Shown here piece after piece: positions 17,259-26,374 of a stretch of DNA of 64,000 nt. This DNA is from Candidatus Obscuribacter sp. GTDB taxonomy: Bacteria > Cyanobacteriota > Vampirovibrionia > Obscuribacterales > Obscuribacteraceae. Under the pieces are notes generated by a model that was not told where the DNA came from, searched no databases, and saw only the letters and a program-made list of their open reading frames with translations. The position numbers were made by a program, and so were the translations under genes. Location: contig JADKDV010000003.1 in NCBI GenBank assembly GCA_016718315.1, positions 558,001-622,000 on the forward strand, in the 5' to 3' direction. Within the stretch, counting starts at the first letter, position 1. Each line of letters starts with the position of its first letter.

Positions 17259-17960
17259 ATGGAGGATCTAGCTTTGGAGTGTGCGCTATCTGCCGTCGTC
17301 AATCAGATTGACGAAACCAAGCCCCGTCAGCCCGGTCGCCCAAAAGATCTGGCCTTGACCACTAGACGTCGCGAAGACATCCTGGAAGTTTCGACTCGCT
17401 TGTTTGCCCAGCGTGGCTTTAGAAATACTGATCTCAAGGCTGTGGCTGAAGAACTCGGTGTGGCCAAAGGCACAATCTATAACTATTTTGACACCAAAAA
17501 CGACCTCTTCTTATCCTGTTTAGCTTACGGTCTCGAAAAGCTCAGCCAGTGTGTCAGAGAGCGTTCTTTTGATATTGCCGATCCAGTTGAGCGCGTTAGT
17601 TGCGCGGTGCAGTGCTATTTTGAGTTTTTTGACGGCCACCCCGAAATCGTCGAACTGATGGTGCAGGAGCGTGCAGAATTCAGGCAAAGACCTACTTCTA
17701 CATATTTTTTGCGTTGCGACGAGAGCTGTAATCCCTGGGTCGATTTTTTTGAAAACTGCCGTAAAGAGGGAGTCTTTAGAGATATGCCTGGTGAAAAAAT
17801 GCAAGAATTTCTGGGCAATCAACTTTATGGCACGCTTCTGGCTGGATACTTTTCGGGTCAGAAGCGTCCATTAAAAGACCAGGTACCACAAATACTGGCT
17901 ATATTTTTTAACGGTGTTCTAAATACTGAAGCTGCTCCTGGAGCAGAGGAAGCACAATGA
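17259..17960 (+). CDS. TetR/AcrR-family transcriptional regulator
   Basis: A 233-residue regulator. After a 35-residue N-terminal extension comes the TetR helix-turn-helix, RREDILEVSTRLFAQRGFRNTDLKAVAEELGVAKGTIYNYFDTKNDLF (read in pieces, about 37-84), with the family's GTIYNYF recognition-helix end. The C-terminal ligand domain contains YFEFFDGHPEIVELMVQER, as in AcrR-type relatives. The stop overlaps the start of the membrane-fusion gene by ATGA (17957-17960), so it is the first gene of an efflux operon and most likely represses it. The ligand is unknown. Confidence 0.92.
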   Translation: MEDLALECALSAVVNQIDETKPRQPGRPKDLALTTRRREDILEVSTRLFAQRGFRNTDLKAVAEELGVAKGTIYNYFDTKNDLFLSCLAYGLEKLSQCVRERSFDIADPVERVSCAVQCYFEFFDGHPEIVELMVQERAEFRQRPTSTYFLRCDESCNPWVDFFENCRKEGVFRDMPGEKMQEFLGNQLYGTLLAGYFSGQKRPLKDQVPQILAIFFNGVLNTEAAPGAEEAQ

Positions 17961-19369
17961 TGGAAGTGAAAAGCTCAGCTGATTTAGACGATAGAAAGGC
18001 GGGAATCAACGCCAATCTCTCGCCTGGTGCTGGAGTCAAAAAGAAAGTTGTTATCGCCAGTCTGGTCACACTTGGTGTGCTTGGCGCTTGCGGCTATCAA
18101 TTTAGTCAAAAGAGTGGTACTCCCAAAGCTGCACCGGCTAGCTCAGATCAAGCCGTACTCAGTGTCAAACTTGTGCCCGCTGCTCTCAAACCATTCAGCC
18201 GTAAAGTCCTGGTTAGCGGTACTGTTATGTCCTGGGACCCCATCTCAGTTGGCTCCGAAGTCGGTGGTCTAAAAGTCGACAGTGTGCGCGTGGACGAAGG
18301 ACAGACAGTTAAGCGCGGTCAGGTTTTGGCTACTTTATCCAGCGCTATTTTGCAGGCACAATTAGATCGAGAGCAGGCTCGATTGGTTGGTGCCAATGCC
18401 AGTTTGTCTAAGTCAATTCAACCCAACCGTCCAGAAGACCTGGCATCGCTTAGAGCCGGTTTTGCTCAGTCGCAAGCGGCTGTAGCCCAGGAAGAAGCAA
18501 ATCTAGCTAGAGCTAAAGCTAACTATCAGGAAGCCTCAGAAAACGCCGAACGTTATAAGTGGCTGGTTAAACAGGGAGCGGTCTCAGCCCAGGAAGCGGA
18601 AGCCCGTTATACCCAGGCAAAAGTAGCGCTGGCTGACGTGCATAATGGCGAAGAAAAAGTGAAAGCCTCTAAGTTTATTTCGCAGCAAGCCCATGAACGC
18701 ATGACTATGGGTGTAAGCGGTGGACGCAAAGAAGACGTGGATATATCGCGGGCGCAAAAACTAGAAATCGAAGCTAATATCAGACAATTGCGCTCGCAAA
18801 TCGAGCAAACTATTGTCCGCGCTCCCGCCGATGGTCTTATATCCAAACGTAATGTCCACCTTGGTGATATCGCCAGTAGTACCAAGACTATGTTTGAGAT
18901 TGTCCGTGACAATCGTCTGGAGCTGCGTGCTCAAATACCTGAGCGCGATCTAGATGTAGTAAAACCCGGTCAGCCTGTCGCTATGATTGGCGATCACGAT
19001 AACTATAAAGGCATTGTCAGAGAGATAAGTCCCCAAGTAGAGCAGGACACGAGATTGGGTACTGTGCGTATTGATATACCTGATGCCGCTAAAAGTGGTC
19101 TGATGCCCGGTAATTTTTTGCGCGGTGATATTGTCATTGGCGACCAGCCCGTCTGTGTCGTACCCGCTAGCAGCCTTGTCTACAAAGGCAACAAAGCTTT
19201 TGTCTATCTAGTCGAAGACGGTAAAACTCGTATGCGGTTTGTCCAGACTGGTGGCCGTGAGGGGCAAAATGTGGAAATCACCGAGGGTCTTAAGCCCGGT
19301 GAAAGAGTGGTCGATAAAGGCGCAGGTTTTCTTAAAGATGGCGATAGTGTCCGTGTTCTGTCTGAGTAG
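17957..19369 (+). CDS. RND efflux periplasmic adaptor (membrane fusion protein)
   Basis: A 470-residue HlyD/AcrA-type adaptor. A membrane segment near residues 30-50 (KKVVIASLVTLGVLGACGY) anchors it in the inner membrane. It is followed by a lipoyl-like half (VGGLKVDSVRVDEGQTVKRGQVLATL), a coiled-coil hairpin of about 140 residues rich in Ala, Glu and Gln, the second lipoyl half (IVRAPADGLISKRNVHLGDI) and a beta-barrel domain. It links the RND pump encoded directly downstream to an outer-membrane channel. No TolC-type gene is in the window. The start overlaps the tetR stop by four bases and the stop is six bases before the pump's probable start. Confidence 0.93.
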   Translation: MMEVKSSADLDDRKAGINANLSPGAGVKKKVVIASLVTLGVLGACGYQFSQKSGTPKAAPASSDQAVLSVKLVPAALKPFSRKVLVSGTVMSWDPISVGSEVGGLKVDSVRVDEGQTVKRGQVLATLSSAILQAQLDREQARLVGANASLSKSIQPNRPEDLASLRAGFAQSQAAVAQEEANLARAKANYQEASENAERYKWLVKQGAVSAQEAEARYTQAKVALADVHNGEEKVKASKFISQQAHERMTMGVSGGRKEDVDISRAQKLEIEANIRQLRSQIEQTIVRAPADGLISKRNVHLGDIASSTKTMFEIVRDNRLELRAQIPERDLDVVKPGQPVAMIGDHDNYKGIVREISPQVEQDTRLGTVRIDIPDAAKSGLMPGNFLRGDIVIGDQPVCVVPASSLVYKGNKAFVYLVEDGKTRMRFVQTGGREGQNVEITEGLKPGERVVDKGAGFLKDGDSVRVLSE

Positions 19370-19375
19370 GTGGAC

Positions 19376-22300
19376 ATGAGCACCAATCTCTCGACCTGGT
19401 CAATAAAAAATCCAGTACCAACCATGGTCCTGTTTTTGGTGTTGACTATCATGGGTATTATTTCGTTTATCAAGCTTGGCATAGACGAGAGTCCCAATAT
19501 CGATGTCCCTGTTGTCTCGGTGGCAGTATCCCAGCTGGGCGCAGCTCCAGCTGAGCTAGAGACCCAGGTGACACGCAAAATCGAAGACGCCATCGCTGGT
19601 ATTGGCAATATCAAACATATCACCAGTACTATCACTGATGGTGCCAGTCAAACCAGTATCGAATTTGCTCTTGGTACCAATACAGATAGAGCCGTCAATG
19701 ATGTACGCGACGCTGTATCCAAAATCCGCCAGGAAATGCCCGAAGGCATTGAAGAGCCAATTATCCAGAGAGTGGACTTTGTCGGCGGTCCTTTTGTCAC
19801 CTATACCGTAGCATCGGACCGTTTGCCGCCGGCCGAACTCTCATGGACAGTGGACAATGATATTGCCAGAGCACTTTTATCTGTGCCTGGTGTCGGTCAA
19901 ATACAGCGAGCCGGCGGTGTTGATAGAGAGATACGAGTAGATTTAGACCCGACCAGATTGGAAGCCCTGGGCATCACAGCCGACATGGTCAACGCTCAAA
20001 TCAGGCAGGTCAATATCAATTTGCCAGGCGGCCGTGGCGAGATTGGCGCTGGTGAACAGTCAATTAGATTTTTGGGCAGCGCCCTTACAGTAGCTGATCT
20101 CGCTAAAGTCGAAATAGTTTTACCCTCTGGTCGTCATGCCAGACTGGAAACTCTTGGCGCCATTCATGATGGCACCACCGATACCAGACAGATGGCTTTG
20201 CTCAACAACAAGCCGGTGGTGGCCTTTAGTGTCATTCGCAGTACTGGCTCTAATCTAGTGGATGTCGAAAAGGGTGTCGACGCCAAGCTCAAAGAACTAT
20301 CAAGGTCACTGCCTGGTAATGTCAAAATCGAAAAGCTGCGCACCAATAGCCGCTATATTAAAGAATCGTATGATGCCTCTTTGGAGTCCCTGGTCTTTGG
20401 AGCGGCCCTGGCTGTATTTGTGGTCTGGCTCTTTTTAAAAGATATGAGGGCAACTGCCATAACGGCACTTGCTATACCACTGTCTGTGGTGCCTACTTTT
20501 GCCGTGATGCAATTTGCCGGCTTTACTCTAAACAGTATGTCACTTCTTGGTCTGGCACTGGTCATAGGCATCCTTGTGGATGACGCTATCGTGGAGATAG
20601 AAAACATCGTCAGGCACTTACATATGGGTAAACCACCCTATCAGGCTTCGATGGAAGCCGCTGAAGAAATCGGTCTGGCTGTAATTGCGACAACTCTCAC
20701 CATCGTTGTTGTCTTTGTGCCGGTGGCTGCAATGGGTGGCATACCCGGGCAATTTTTTAAACAATTTGGTCTGACTGTAACAGTGGCTGTGCTATTTAGT
20801 TTGCTCGTAGCACGGATGATCACACCGATGATTGCTGCTTACTGGATGAAGCCAGTGGGTAGTGCCAAGCTAGAACACAAGCCACCAGGTTTTGTGCGCT
20901 ACTACGAGCCGCTTTTGCGCTGGTCCATTAAGCACCGTTTAATTACTGTGATTGCCTCGATTATTTTGTTTATCGGCAGTGTCGTGCTCTTTAAGTCTAT
21001 GCCCACCTCTTTGATGGCCAACGTAGATAGAGGTGAAGTGCTGCTCAATGTGGAGCTGTCTCCTGGCTCTGAGCTTTTAGAAACCAGACATATCGTAGAA
21101 AAGGTAACAGACATAATTAAGCGACATCCTGAAGTCGTAGATGTTGTCGGTTTTGTTGGCACACCCACAAGTTCTAAGCGCAATAGCGCTGGTAATCAGG
21201 GCGATGTTACCAGAGCAACTGTCTATATCTCACTTAAAGATAGACACAGTCGCAAGCTGACACAGCAACAGTTTGAAGAAGCCGTAAGACCAGAATTAAA
21301 TGTTATAAGTGGAGCCCGGATGAGCTTCAGCCGTTCTTCAGGTATGGCTGGTAAGCCACTGCGCCTGGTTTTGACTTCATCAGATAGTGAGCTTTTGACT
21401 AACACTTCTGAAGCCATTAAAGACCAGATGCGAGCAGTACCAGGGCTTTATGATGTGACATCATCGGCAGCTCTCTTTAGACCCGAAATCCTCGTCACGC
21501 CTGATTTTGATAGAGCAGCAAGGCAGGGTGTGTCGGTGCAGTCTATTGCCAGAACAGCACTTATCGCCACTCTCGGGGACGCGGAGGCCAATCTGGCCAA
21601 GTTTAACTTAGAAGACAGACAGGTCAATATCCGTGTGCAGTTAGCCAAGCAATACCGCCAGGATCCGCGTGTCATCGAAAACATGAAAGTTATGACCAGT
21701 AGAGGCGGGCTTGTGCCTCTTAGTTCGGTAGCGCACGTAGAGTACGGCTGTGGACCTTTTCAGATAGATAGATTTGACAGACAAAGGCAGGTCACTCTTG
21801 AGTCCGGTCTAGATTCATCTATTACACTGGGCGAAGCGCTTAAAAAGGTGCACCAACTGCCAGGCTTTAAGACTCTGCCAAGCTCTATTGTGGAATTGCC
21901 CCTGGGTGATGCCGAAATCCAGCGCGATATTTTTTCGGGTTTTGGTACTGCCATTGGGGCCGCTGTGCTTTTGATTTATGCTGTTCTGGTGGTGCTCTTT
22001 GGTGGCTTCCTTTATCCACTGACAATTATGGTGTCATTGCCTCTCAGTTTGTGCGGGGCATTGATAGGGCTTGTATTGTGGAAGCAATCGATAGGTCTCT
22101 ATGCCCTAATCGGTATCACAATGCTTATGGGGCTGGTGACAAAAAATGCCATCTTGCTGGTGGAATATGCCTTATTGATGATGAAGCAAGGCATGAAACA
22201 AATGCCAGCCATTTTACTGGCTGGCGAAACCCGCATGCAGCCGATTTTGATGACAACTATTGCCATGATAGCCGGCATGTTGCCGATTGCTATGGGAGTA

Positions 22301-22507
22301 GGGGCGGGCTCAGAGGCTAGAGCACCAATGGCAATATCGGTTATCGGTGGTTTGATTACATCGACTTTGTTTACACTGGTAGTGGTGCCTGTCGTCTTTA
22401 CCTATGTCGATGACTTCCAGAGCTGGTTGCTTGGCTTGTTTAGCCGGCCAAAAGTAAGAGAGAAGCAAACTCAAATTACAGAAAGCGACGAGAAGGTGTT
22501 GAGATAA
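19376..22507 (+). CDS. RND-family efflux pump, inner-membrane permease
   Basis: A pump of about 1043 residues from ATG 19376 (a GTG at 19370 is also possible; AGGTGG favours the ATG). It is a proton-driven exporter of the AcrB/HAE1 superfamily. The opening NLSTWSIKNPVPTMVLFLVL, the paired Asp of membrane helix 4 in LVIGILVDDAIVEIENI, and the second-half motif LIGITMLMGLVTKNAILLVEY are diagnostic. Two large periplasmic loops of about 300 residues are present, giving the expected length. With the adaptor and the TetR regulator upstream it forms a complete pump operon except for the outer-membrane channel. The substrate cannot be read from the sequence. Confidence 0.95.
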   Translation: MSTNLSTWSIKNPVPTMVLFLVLTIMGIISFIKLGIDESPNIDVPVVSVAVSQLGAAPAELETQVTRKIEDAIAGIGNIKHITSTITDGASQTSIEFALGTNTDRAVNDVRDAVSKIRQEMPEGIEEPIIQRVDFVGGPFVTYTVASDRLPPAELSWTVDNDIARALLSVPGVGQIQRAGGVDREIRVDLDPTRLEALGITADMVNAQIRQVNINLPGGRGEIGAGEQSIRFLGSALTVADLAKVEIVLPSGRHARLETLGAIHDGTTDTRQMALLNNKPVVAFSVIRSTGSNLVDVEKGVDAKLKELSRSLPGNVKIEKLRTNSRYIKESYDASLESLVFGAALAVFVVWLFLKDMRATAITALAIPLSVVPTFAVMQFAGFTLNSMSLLGLALVIGILVDDAIVEIENIVRHLHMGKPPYQASMEAAEEIGLAVIATTLTIVVVFVPVAAMGGIPGQFFKQFGLTVTVAVLFSLLVARMITPMIAAYWMKPVGSAKLEHKPPGFVRYYEPLLRWSIKHRLITVIASIILFIGSVVLFKSMPTSLMANVDRGEVLLNVELSPGSELLETRHIVEKVTDIIKRHPEVVDVVGFVGTPTSSKRNSAGNQGDVTRATVYISLKDRHSRKLTQQQFEEAVRPELNVISGARMSFSRSSGMAGKPLRLVLTSSDSELLTNTSEAIKDQMRAVPGLYDVTSSAALFRPEILVTPDFDRAARQGVSVQSIARTALIATLGDAEANLAKFNLEDRQVNIRVQLAKQYRQDPRVIENMKVMTSRGGLVPLSSVAHVEYGCGPFQIDRFDRQRQVTLESGLDSSITLGEALKKVHQLPGFKTLPSSIVELPLGDAEIQRDIFSGFGTAIGAAVLLIYAVLVVLFGGFLYPLTIMVSLPLSLCGALIGLVLWKQSIGLYALIGITMLMGLVTKNAILLVEYALLMMKQGMKQMPAILLAGETRMQPILMTTIAMIAGMLPIAMGVGAGSEARAPMAISVIGGLITSTLFTLVVVPVVFTYVDDFQSWLLGLFSRPKVREKQTQITESDEKVLR

Positions 22508-23212
22508 TTGTTAGTTAGAATAATCGCCTGTTTGCTTTTGTTTTGTCTCAGTTGCAGCGCTGTCTTTGCTAAAGACAAAGAGATACCGGTCTGGCTACTT
22601 GTGCAGAAGCATTACAGCACCGGTCGCATCAGTGCAGCTATTGGTGCCGATATTGTGCGCGTCAATTTGCCTGTGGCTACAGTTATATGTGATATCAAAA
22701 ATCAACGCATCACGCTCTACAGCTTTAAGACCATGCGTTATGTTGTTGGGCCATTGCCACAAATGATTGGCGAACTAGCTACGCTCAAACCAATTAACCG
22801 AGAGCTTTTTGCCCCATGGCAAAAAACCAATAAAACTGCCACTATCATGGGACATACGGCAATTCTCATGGAGCGCAAACAACTGCGTCCAGCTACGCCA
22901 AGACCAAAACATATTGTTGTCACCGAATACTTAAGTGTTTGCAGTGATATAAAGTTCAAACCTGATACAGTGCGCTTTATGTCTGCTTTGAGCACTGTCG
23001 ACTGCACACAGGGATTGCCTCTTGAGCTTTTCCGCCGTTCTTATTCACCCAAAAGACCAGGTTTGGATAAAGTGCCATTTGAGATTTTGTCTACACTTGA
23101 TTTGCGCAGAGGCACTGTGCCAGCCAAGGACTTTAGCATGCCACCGGGATTTAGTAAGACAAATACAATTGAGTCGATGTTGTTTGCTGACTACAGCGGT
23201 GCCGGCGAGTAG
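22508..23212 (+). CDS. Small exported protein attached to the RND operon
   Basis: A 234-residue product starting at TTG 22508, directly after the pump's stop, so probably translated by coupling. It has a signal peptide (LVRIIACLLLFCLSCSAVFAKD). The mature part is basic and strand-rich, with four Cys (VICDIKN, YLSVCSDIKF, STVDCTQG among them). I recognise no family. Its position at the end of a pump operon suggests a periplasmic accessory or a substrate-related protein, which is inference only. It ends head-on against the kinase gene with no gap. Confidence 0.65.
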   Translation: MLVRIIACLLLFCLSCSAVFAKDKEIPVWLLVQKHYSTGRISAAIGADIVRVNLPVATVICDIKNQRITLYSFKTMRYVVGPLPQMIGELATLKPINRELFAPWQKTNKTATIMGHTAILMERKQLRPATPRPKHIVVTEYLSVCSDIKFKPDTVRFMSALSTVDCTQGLPLELFRRSYSPKRPGLDKVPFEILSTLDLRRGTVPAKDFSMPPGFSKTNTIESMLFADYSGAGE

Positions 23213-25267
23213 TTACTGCCCGAGCCAGCGAGCAAAGCCAGACTGCAAGACTCTTCTGGATGAGTCGGACCAGTCGCCTCGTTCTTTTAATAGCTCGATA
23301 TAGTTGGCACTAAAGGCTGTTTTTGAGGCAACTAATAGTTGGTTTTGCCGATTGTTTTGAATCTGCTTTTGCAACTCTTCAAATGATTTTTCGGCATTGC
23401 TAAAATCTCCCTGCATTGCTTGCGCCAGGGCGATTTTGTAAAGCGCCAGTCCGCTATTGTAAGCCAGTACTGGCGAGTGGATATCAGACCAGCGCTCTAT
23501 CGCTTCTTCGTAAAATTTGATAGCTTGCGGGTAATTCTTTAGTTGGTATTCCACATCGCCACTGCGACTGACACAAAATGCCGCACTCTCTTTTTGCCAG
23601 GTCTCGATAGATTGATTAGGCTGGGACCTGTCATCAAAATAAACAAGACCATCTTTGAGAGCCTGTCTGGACTCTCCATATTTATGCAGATGGTAGTAGC
23701 AGTCTCCTGCTAGTGTGCAGAGCACACCTACGGGAAATTGTCTGAAGCCTTCGGTATTGGTGCCAAAATCAAGAATCAGATCCTGGATAGCGGCAATCGC
23801 TTTTTCGTATTCCTGGGCGGCATAATAAGCCTGGGCCGTCAGAATCATTGTTTCCAGAGTGAGCATTGATTTGGGACCGTTCTCGATTAGACTGATCCGA
23901 TTGGCGTAGAGAGCAAGCTCGCTGGCATCGCCTGGATGACCATCACGCATCATGCGCTTAGCGGAGTTTATAGCCACCTGCACAAGCTCGTTGTCATCAC
24001 TATAGACGCCTGCTATACGGGACTTGCCGCCGTCGCTCTTTAAGTCATTGTAGTGAAATTTTAAGCGCTCTAGCAGTTTGCTCTTAGACAGTTGCACTAG
24101 ATAGTAATCACTGCCAGTGATACCAGATTTGGGATCAAATGTGCGCTGCCAGTCTGGGATAGCGTCAGGTGTGAGGCTTCTGGCTCCGGTGATATAGAGA
24201 GCCACTGTTAGTCCGCTTGTCACTAGTATAGTGGCCATAGCAACAAAGGATAATGTGAGCGCCAGTTTTTCGTTTGTTTGCAGCCGTTTGCGTCTGGAGC
24301 GGTAAAGACTAAAAATGGACTTGAGTCGATCGAGTAGTCCATCTTGTTGTTGTATGTAGACAGTGAGAGCCTGTTCCAGCTCTTTCATCGATTGATAGCG
24401 ATCGCGGGGATCTTTGGCCAGACATTTAAAGACTATTGTTTGCAGTTTTGTTTTTAGAGCCTTGCCATCCACTTGCATTGGCTTGGGTAGCTCATTCATG
24501 TGGCGGTAAAGTATCTCCAACATATTGGAGCCGTTAACTGGCGGTTTGCCGGTGAGTACCTCATACATGAGACAACCCATCGAATAAATATCAGAGCGAC
24601 TATCGAGTCTTTCGCCCTTGCACTGCTCCGGACTCATGTAAAGGGGGCTGCCAAAAACTTCACCAGTTTGGGTCAGGGCCGCTGTATCGCCGCCTTCCTG
24701 GGTTTGCAATTTGGCAATGCCAAAGTCCACGATACGCACCTGGTCTGGCGGCAGGATGAGGACATTGCTCGGTTTTAAATCGCGGTGAATAATGCCCGCA
24801 TTATGTGTGTAGGCCAGTGCTTCAGCAATTTGCAAAAAAATTGGTAAGGCTTGTTCTTGCTCGATTCTGCCTTTTGCTTTGATCAATTCGCTGAGACTTT
24901 TGCCCACAAGCAAGTCCATGACCAGGTAAGGGCGATTGTCCTCAGTAAGACCAAAGTCATGAATTGTCACTACTGATTTGTGATGCAGCTGACTGACGGC
25001 TTTGGCTTCTTGTTTAAAGCGGTCGAGACTGGATTTGTTTGTGACCAGATGTGGGTGCAAGATTTTGATCGCTACTTCTCGCCCCAGATGCTGGTGCACT
25101 GCTCGGTACACGACACTCATACCGCCCTCACCGATACGCTCGAGGAGGCGATAGTTGCCAGCAATTAAATTGTCTTGTTTTTTTTGCCTGTCAAAAGGAC
25201 TGGGCGGTGCACCAGTCACTGCGTCAATTGTTAGCTCAAGATTTTCTTTGTTTTCCGGGTCTAACAT
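23213..25267 (-). CDS. Membrane Ser/Thr protein kinase with TPR-like C-terminal region
   Basis: A Hanks-type kinase. ATG 25267 (684 residues) is preferred over ATG 25315 (700 residues), because the longer form would leave only 21 bases to the divergent pyrD start; neither has a clear ribosome site. The kinase domain (about 40-305) shows the glycine loop IGEGGMSVVYRA, VAIKIL, the catalytic HRDLKPSNVLI, DFGIAK and SPLYMSPEQCKGERLD. A single membrane segment follows (LTLSFVAMATILVTSGLTVAL), then about 320 residues of helical repeats resembling TPRs (AQAYYAAQEYEKAIAAIQDLI, SGDVEYQLKNYPQAIKFYEEA). Topology implies a cytoplasmic kinase and an external repeat sensor. The plan resembles PknB-type receptors, without PASTA domains. 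Confidence 0.9.
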   Translation of the reverse strand: MLDPENKENLELTIDAVTGAPPSPFDRQKKQDNLIAGNYRLLERIGEGGMSVVYRAVHQHLGREVAIKILHPHLVTNKSSLDRFKQEAKAVSQLHHKSVVTIHDFGLTEDNRPYLVMDLLVGKSLSELIKAKGRIEQEQALPIFLQIAEALAYTHNAGIIHRDLKPSNVLILPPDQVRIVDFGIAKLQTQEGGDTAALTQTGEVFGSPLYMSPEQCKGERLDSRSDIYSMGCLMYEVLTGKPPVNGSNMLEILYRHMNELPKPMQVDGKALKTKLQTIVFKCLAKDPRDRYQSMKELEQALTVYIQQQDGLLDRLKSIFSLYRSRRKRLQTNEKLALTLSFVAMATILVTSGLTVALYITGARSLTPDAIPDWQRTFDPKSGITGSDYYLVQLSKSKLLERLKFHYNDLKSDGGKSRIAGVYSDDNELVQVAINSAKRMMRDGHPGDASELALYANRISLIENGPKSMLTLETMILTAQAYYAAQEYEKAIAAIQDLILDFGTNTEGFRQFPVGVLCTLAGDCYYHLHKYGESRQALKDGLVYFDDRSQPNQSIETWQKESAAFCVSRSGDVEYQLKNYPQAIKFYEEAIERWSDIHSPVLAYNSGLALYKIALAQAMQGDFSNAEKSFEELQKQIQNNRQNQLLVASKTAFSANYIELLKERGDWSDSSRRVLQSGFARWLGQ

Positions 25268-25336
25268 TTGCTTCGGGTTATTACCTGAGTCATGGCATAC
25301 TTGAGTATCCCACATTTAAATTATTGATGATTAACA

Positions 25337-26374
25337 ATGTCAGCCTATAAGACACTGCTATTGCCCCTGCTATTTAGCCTCGATCCCGAAGAAGCGCATA
25401 ATCTCGGGCAAAGGCTATTGCCTGCCTGTGAGGGGCTGATGGGGGTTTTAAAATGTGCTTATGAGCTGACTGGCCCCATGGCAGCCAATCTGACCACAGA
25501 GCTATGCGGACATAGCCTAAAAAATCCGATTGGCCTGGCTGCTGGCTTTGATAAAAACGGCAAGCTAGTAAACAGCCTGGCGGCGCTGGGCTTTGGCTTT
25601 ATCGAGGTGGGCTCGGTTACAGCCAGACCCTGTGCTGGCAATCCCCGGCCCAGGTTGTTTCGCCTACCGCAGGACCGCGCTTTAATAAACCGTCTCGGTC
25701 TCAATGGCGAGGGGGCACAAGCTGTCTACGAGAGACTAAAGCGACAAGATTTTGCTTTGCCTGTGGCACTTAATATTGCCAAGTCCAACTATCCAGATGT
25801 GGTCATGGATAAGGCGGCAGAAGACATTGCCTTTAGTTTTAATACACTCAAAGATCTGCCTTTTGCCTATGTCACTATCAATACAAGCTGTCCCAACACC
25901 CATGACGGCGCGCTCTTTGGCTCACAAGAGCTGACCTTGATTCTCAAGAGTGTGACCAGCCTCAATACCAAAGGGCTGCCCTTATTTTTAAAACTCTCAC
26001 CCGATAGCCCGCCTGCTTTTATTGAGTCTCTATTAGAACTGGCCAGGCAGTACCAGATAAACGGTTTTGTGCTGGGCAATACCACCGTTAGCCGTGAGGC
26101 TCTTGTCAGTGCTCCTGATAAAGTAGCGGCCATAGGTGCTGGGGGTCTATCAGGGGCACCACTTTTGCCTGGCACTAAAGCCCAGGTCAAGGCAATTGCA
26201 AAGGCTAAACAACCCTGGCAGCAAATCATCGCCTGTGGTGGTATCAGTGAGGCCGCTGATATTAAAGAGCTATTGCAAAGCGGCGCCAGTGCTGTGCAGC
26301 TCTATACGGCTCTGGTCTACGAAGGACCGACCCTTATTTTGTCTCTATTACGTGCTCTCAGCCGTCTTAACTGA
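25337..26374 (+). CDS. pyrD: Dihydroorotate dehydrogenase, class 2-like
   Basis: A 345-residue flavoprotein oxidising dihydroorotate to orotate in pyrimidine synthesis. The N-terminal helix LLLPLLFSLDPEEAHNLGQRLL is the membrane-associating extension of the quinone-dependent class 2 enzymes. NPIGLAAGFDKNGK and GGLSGAPL are also class 2-like. The catalytic base position reads NTSCPNT, with Cys185 where E. coli-type class 2 enzymes have Ser (NISSPNT); Cys is the class 1 residue. The 3' end overlaps the convergent AI-2E gene by 27 bases. It is not linked to other pyr genes here. Confidence 0.9.
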   Translation: MSAYKTLLLPLLFSLDPEEAHNLGQRLLPACEGLMGVLKCAYELTGPMAANLTTELCGHSLKNPIGLAAGFDKNGKLVNSLAALGFGFIEVGSVTARPCAGNPRPRLFRLPQDRALINRLGLNGEGAQAVYERLKRQDFALPVALNIAKSNYPDVVMDKAAEDIAFSFNTLKDLPFAYVTINTSCPNTHDGALFGSQELTLILKSVTSLNTKGLPLFLKLSPDSPPAFIESLLELARQYQINGFVLGNTTVSREALVSAPDKVAAIGAGGLSGAPLLPGTKAQVKAIAKAKQPWQQIIACGGISEAADIKELLQSGASAVQLYTALVYEGPTLILSLLRALSRLN

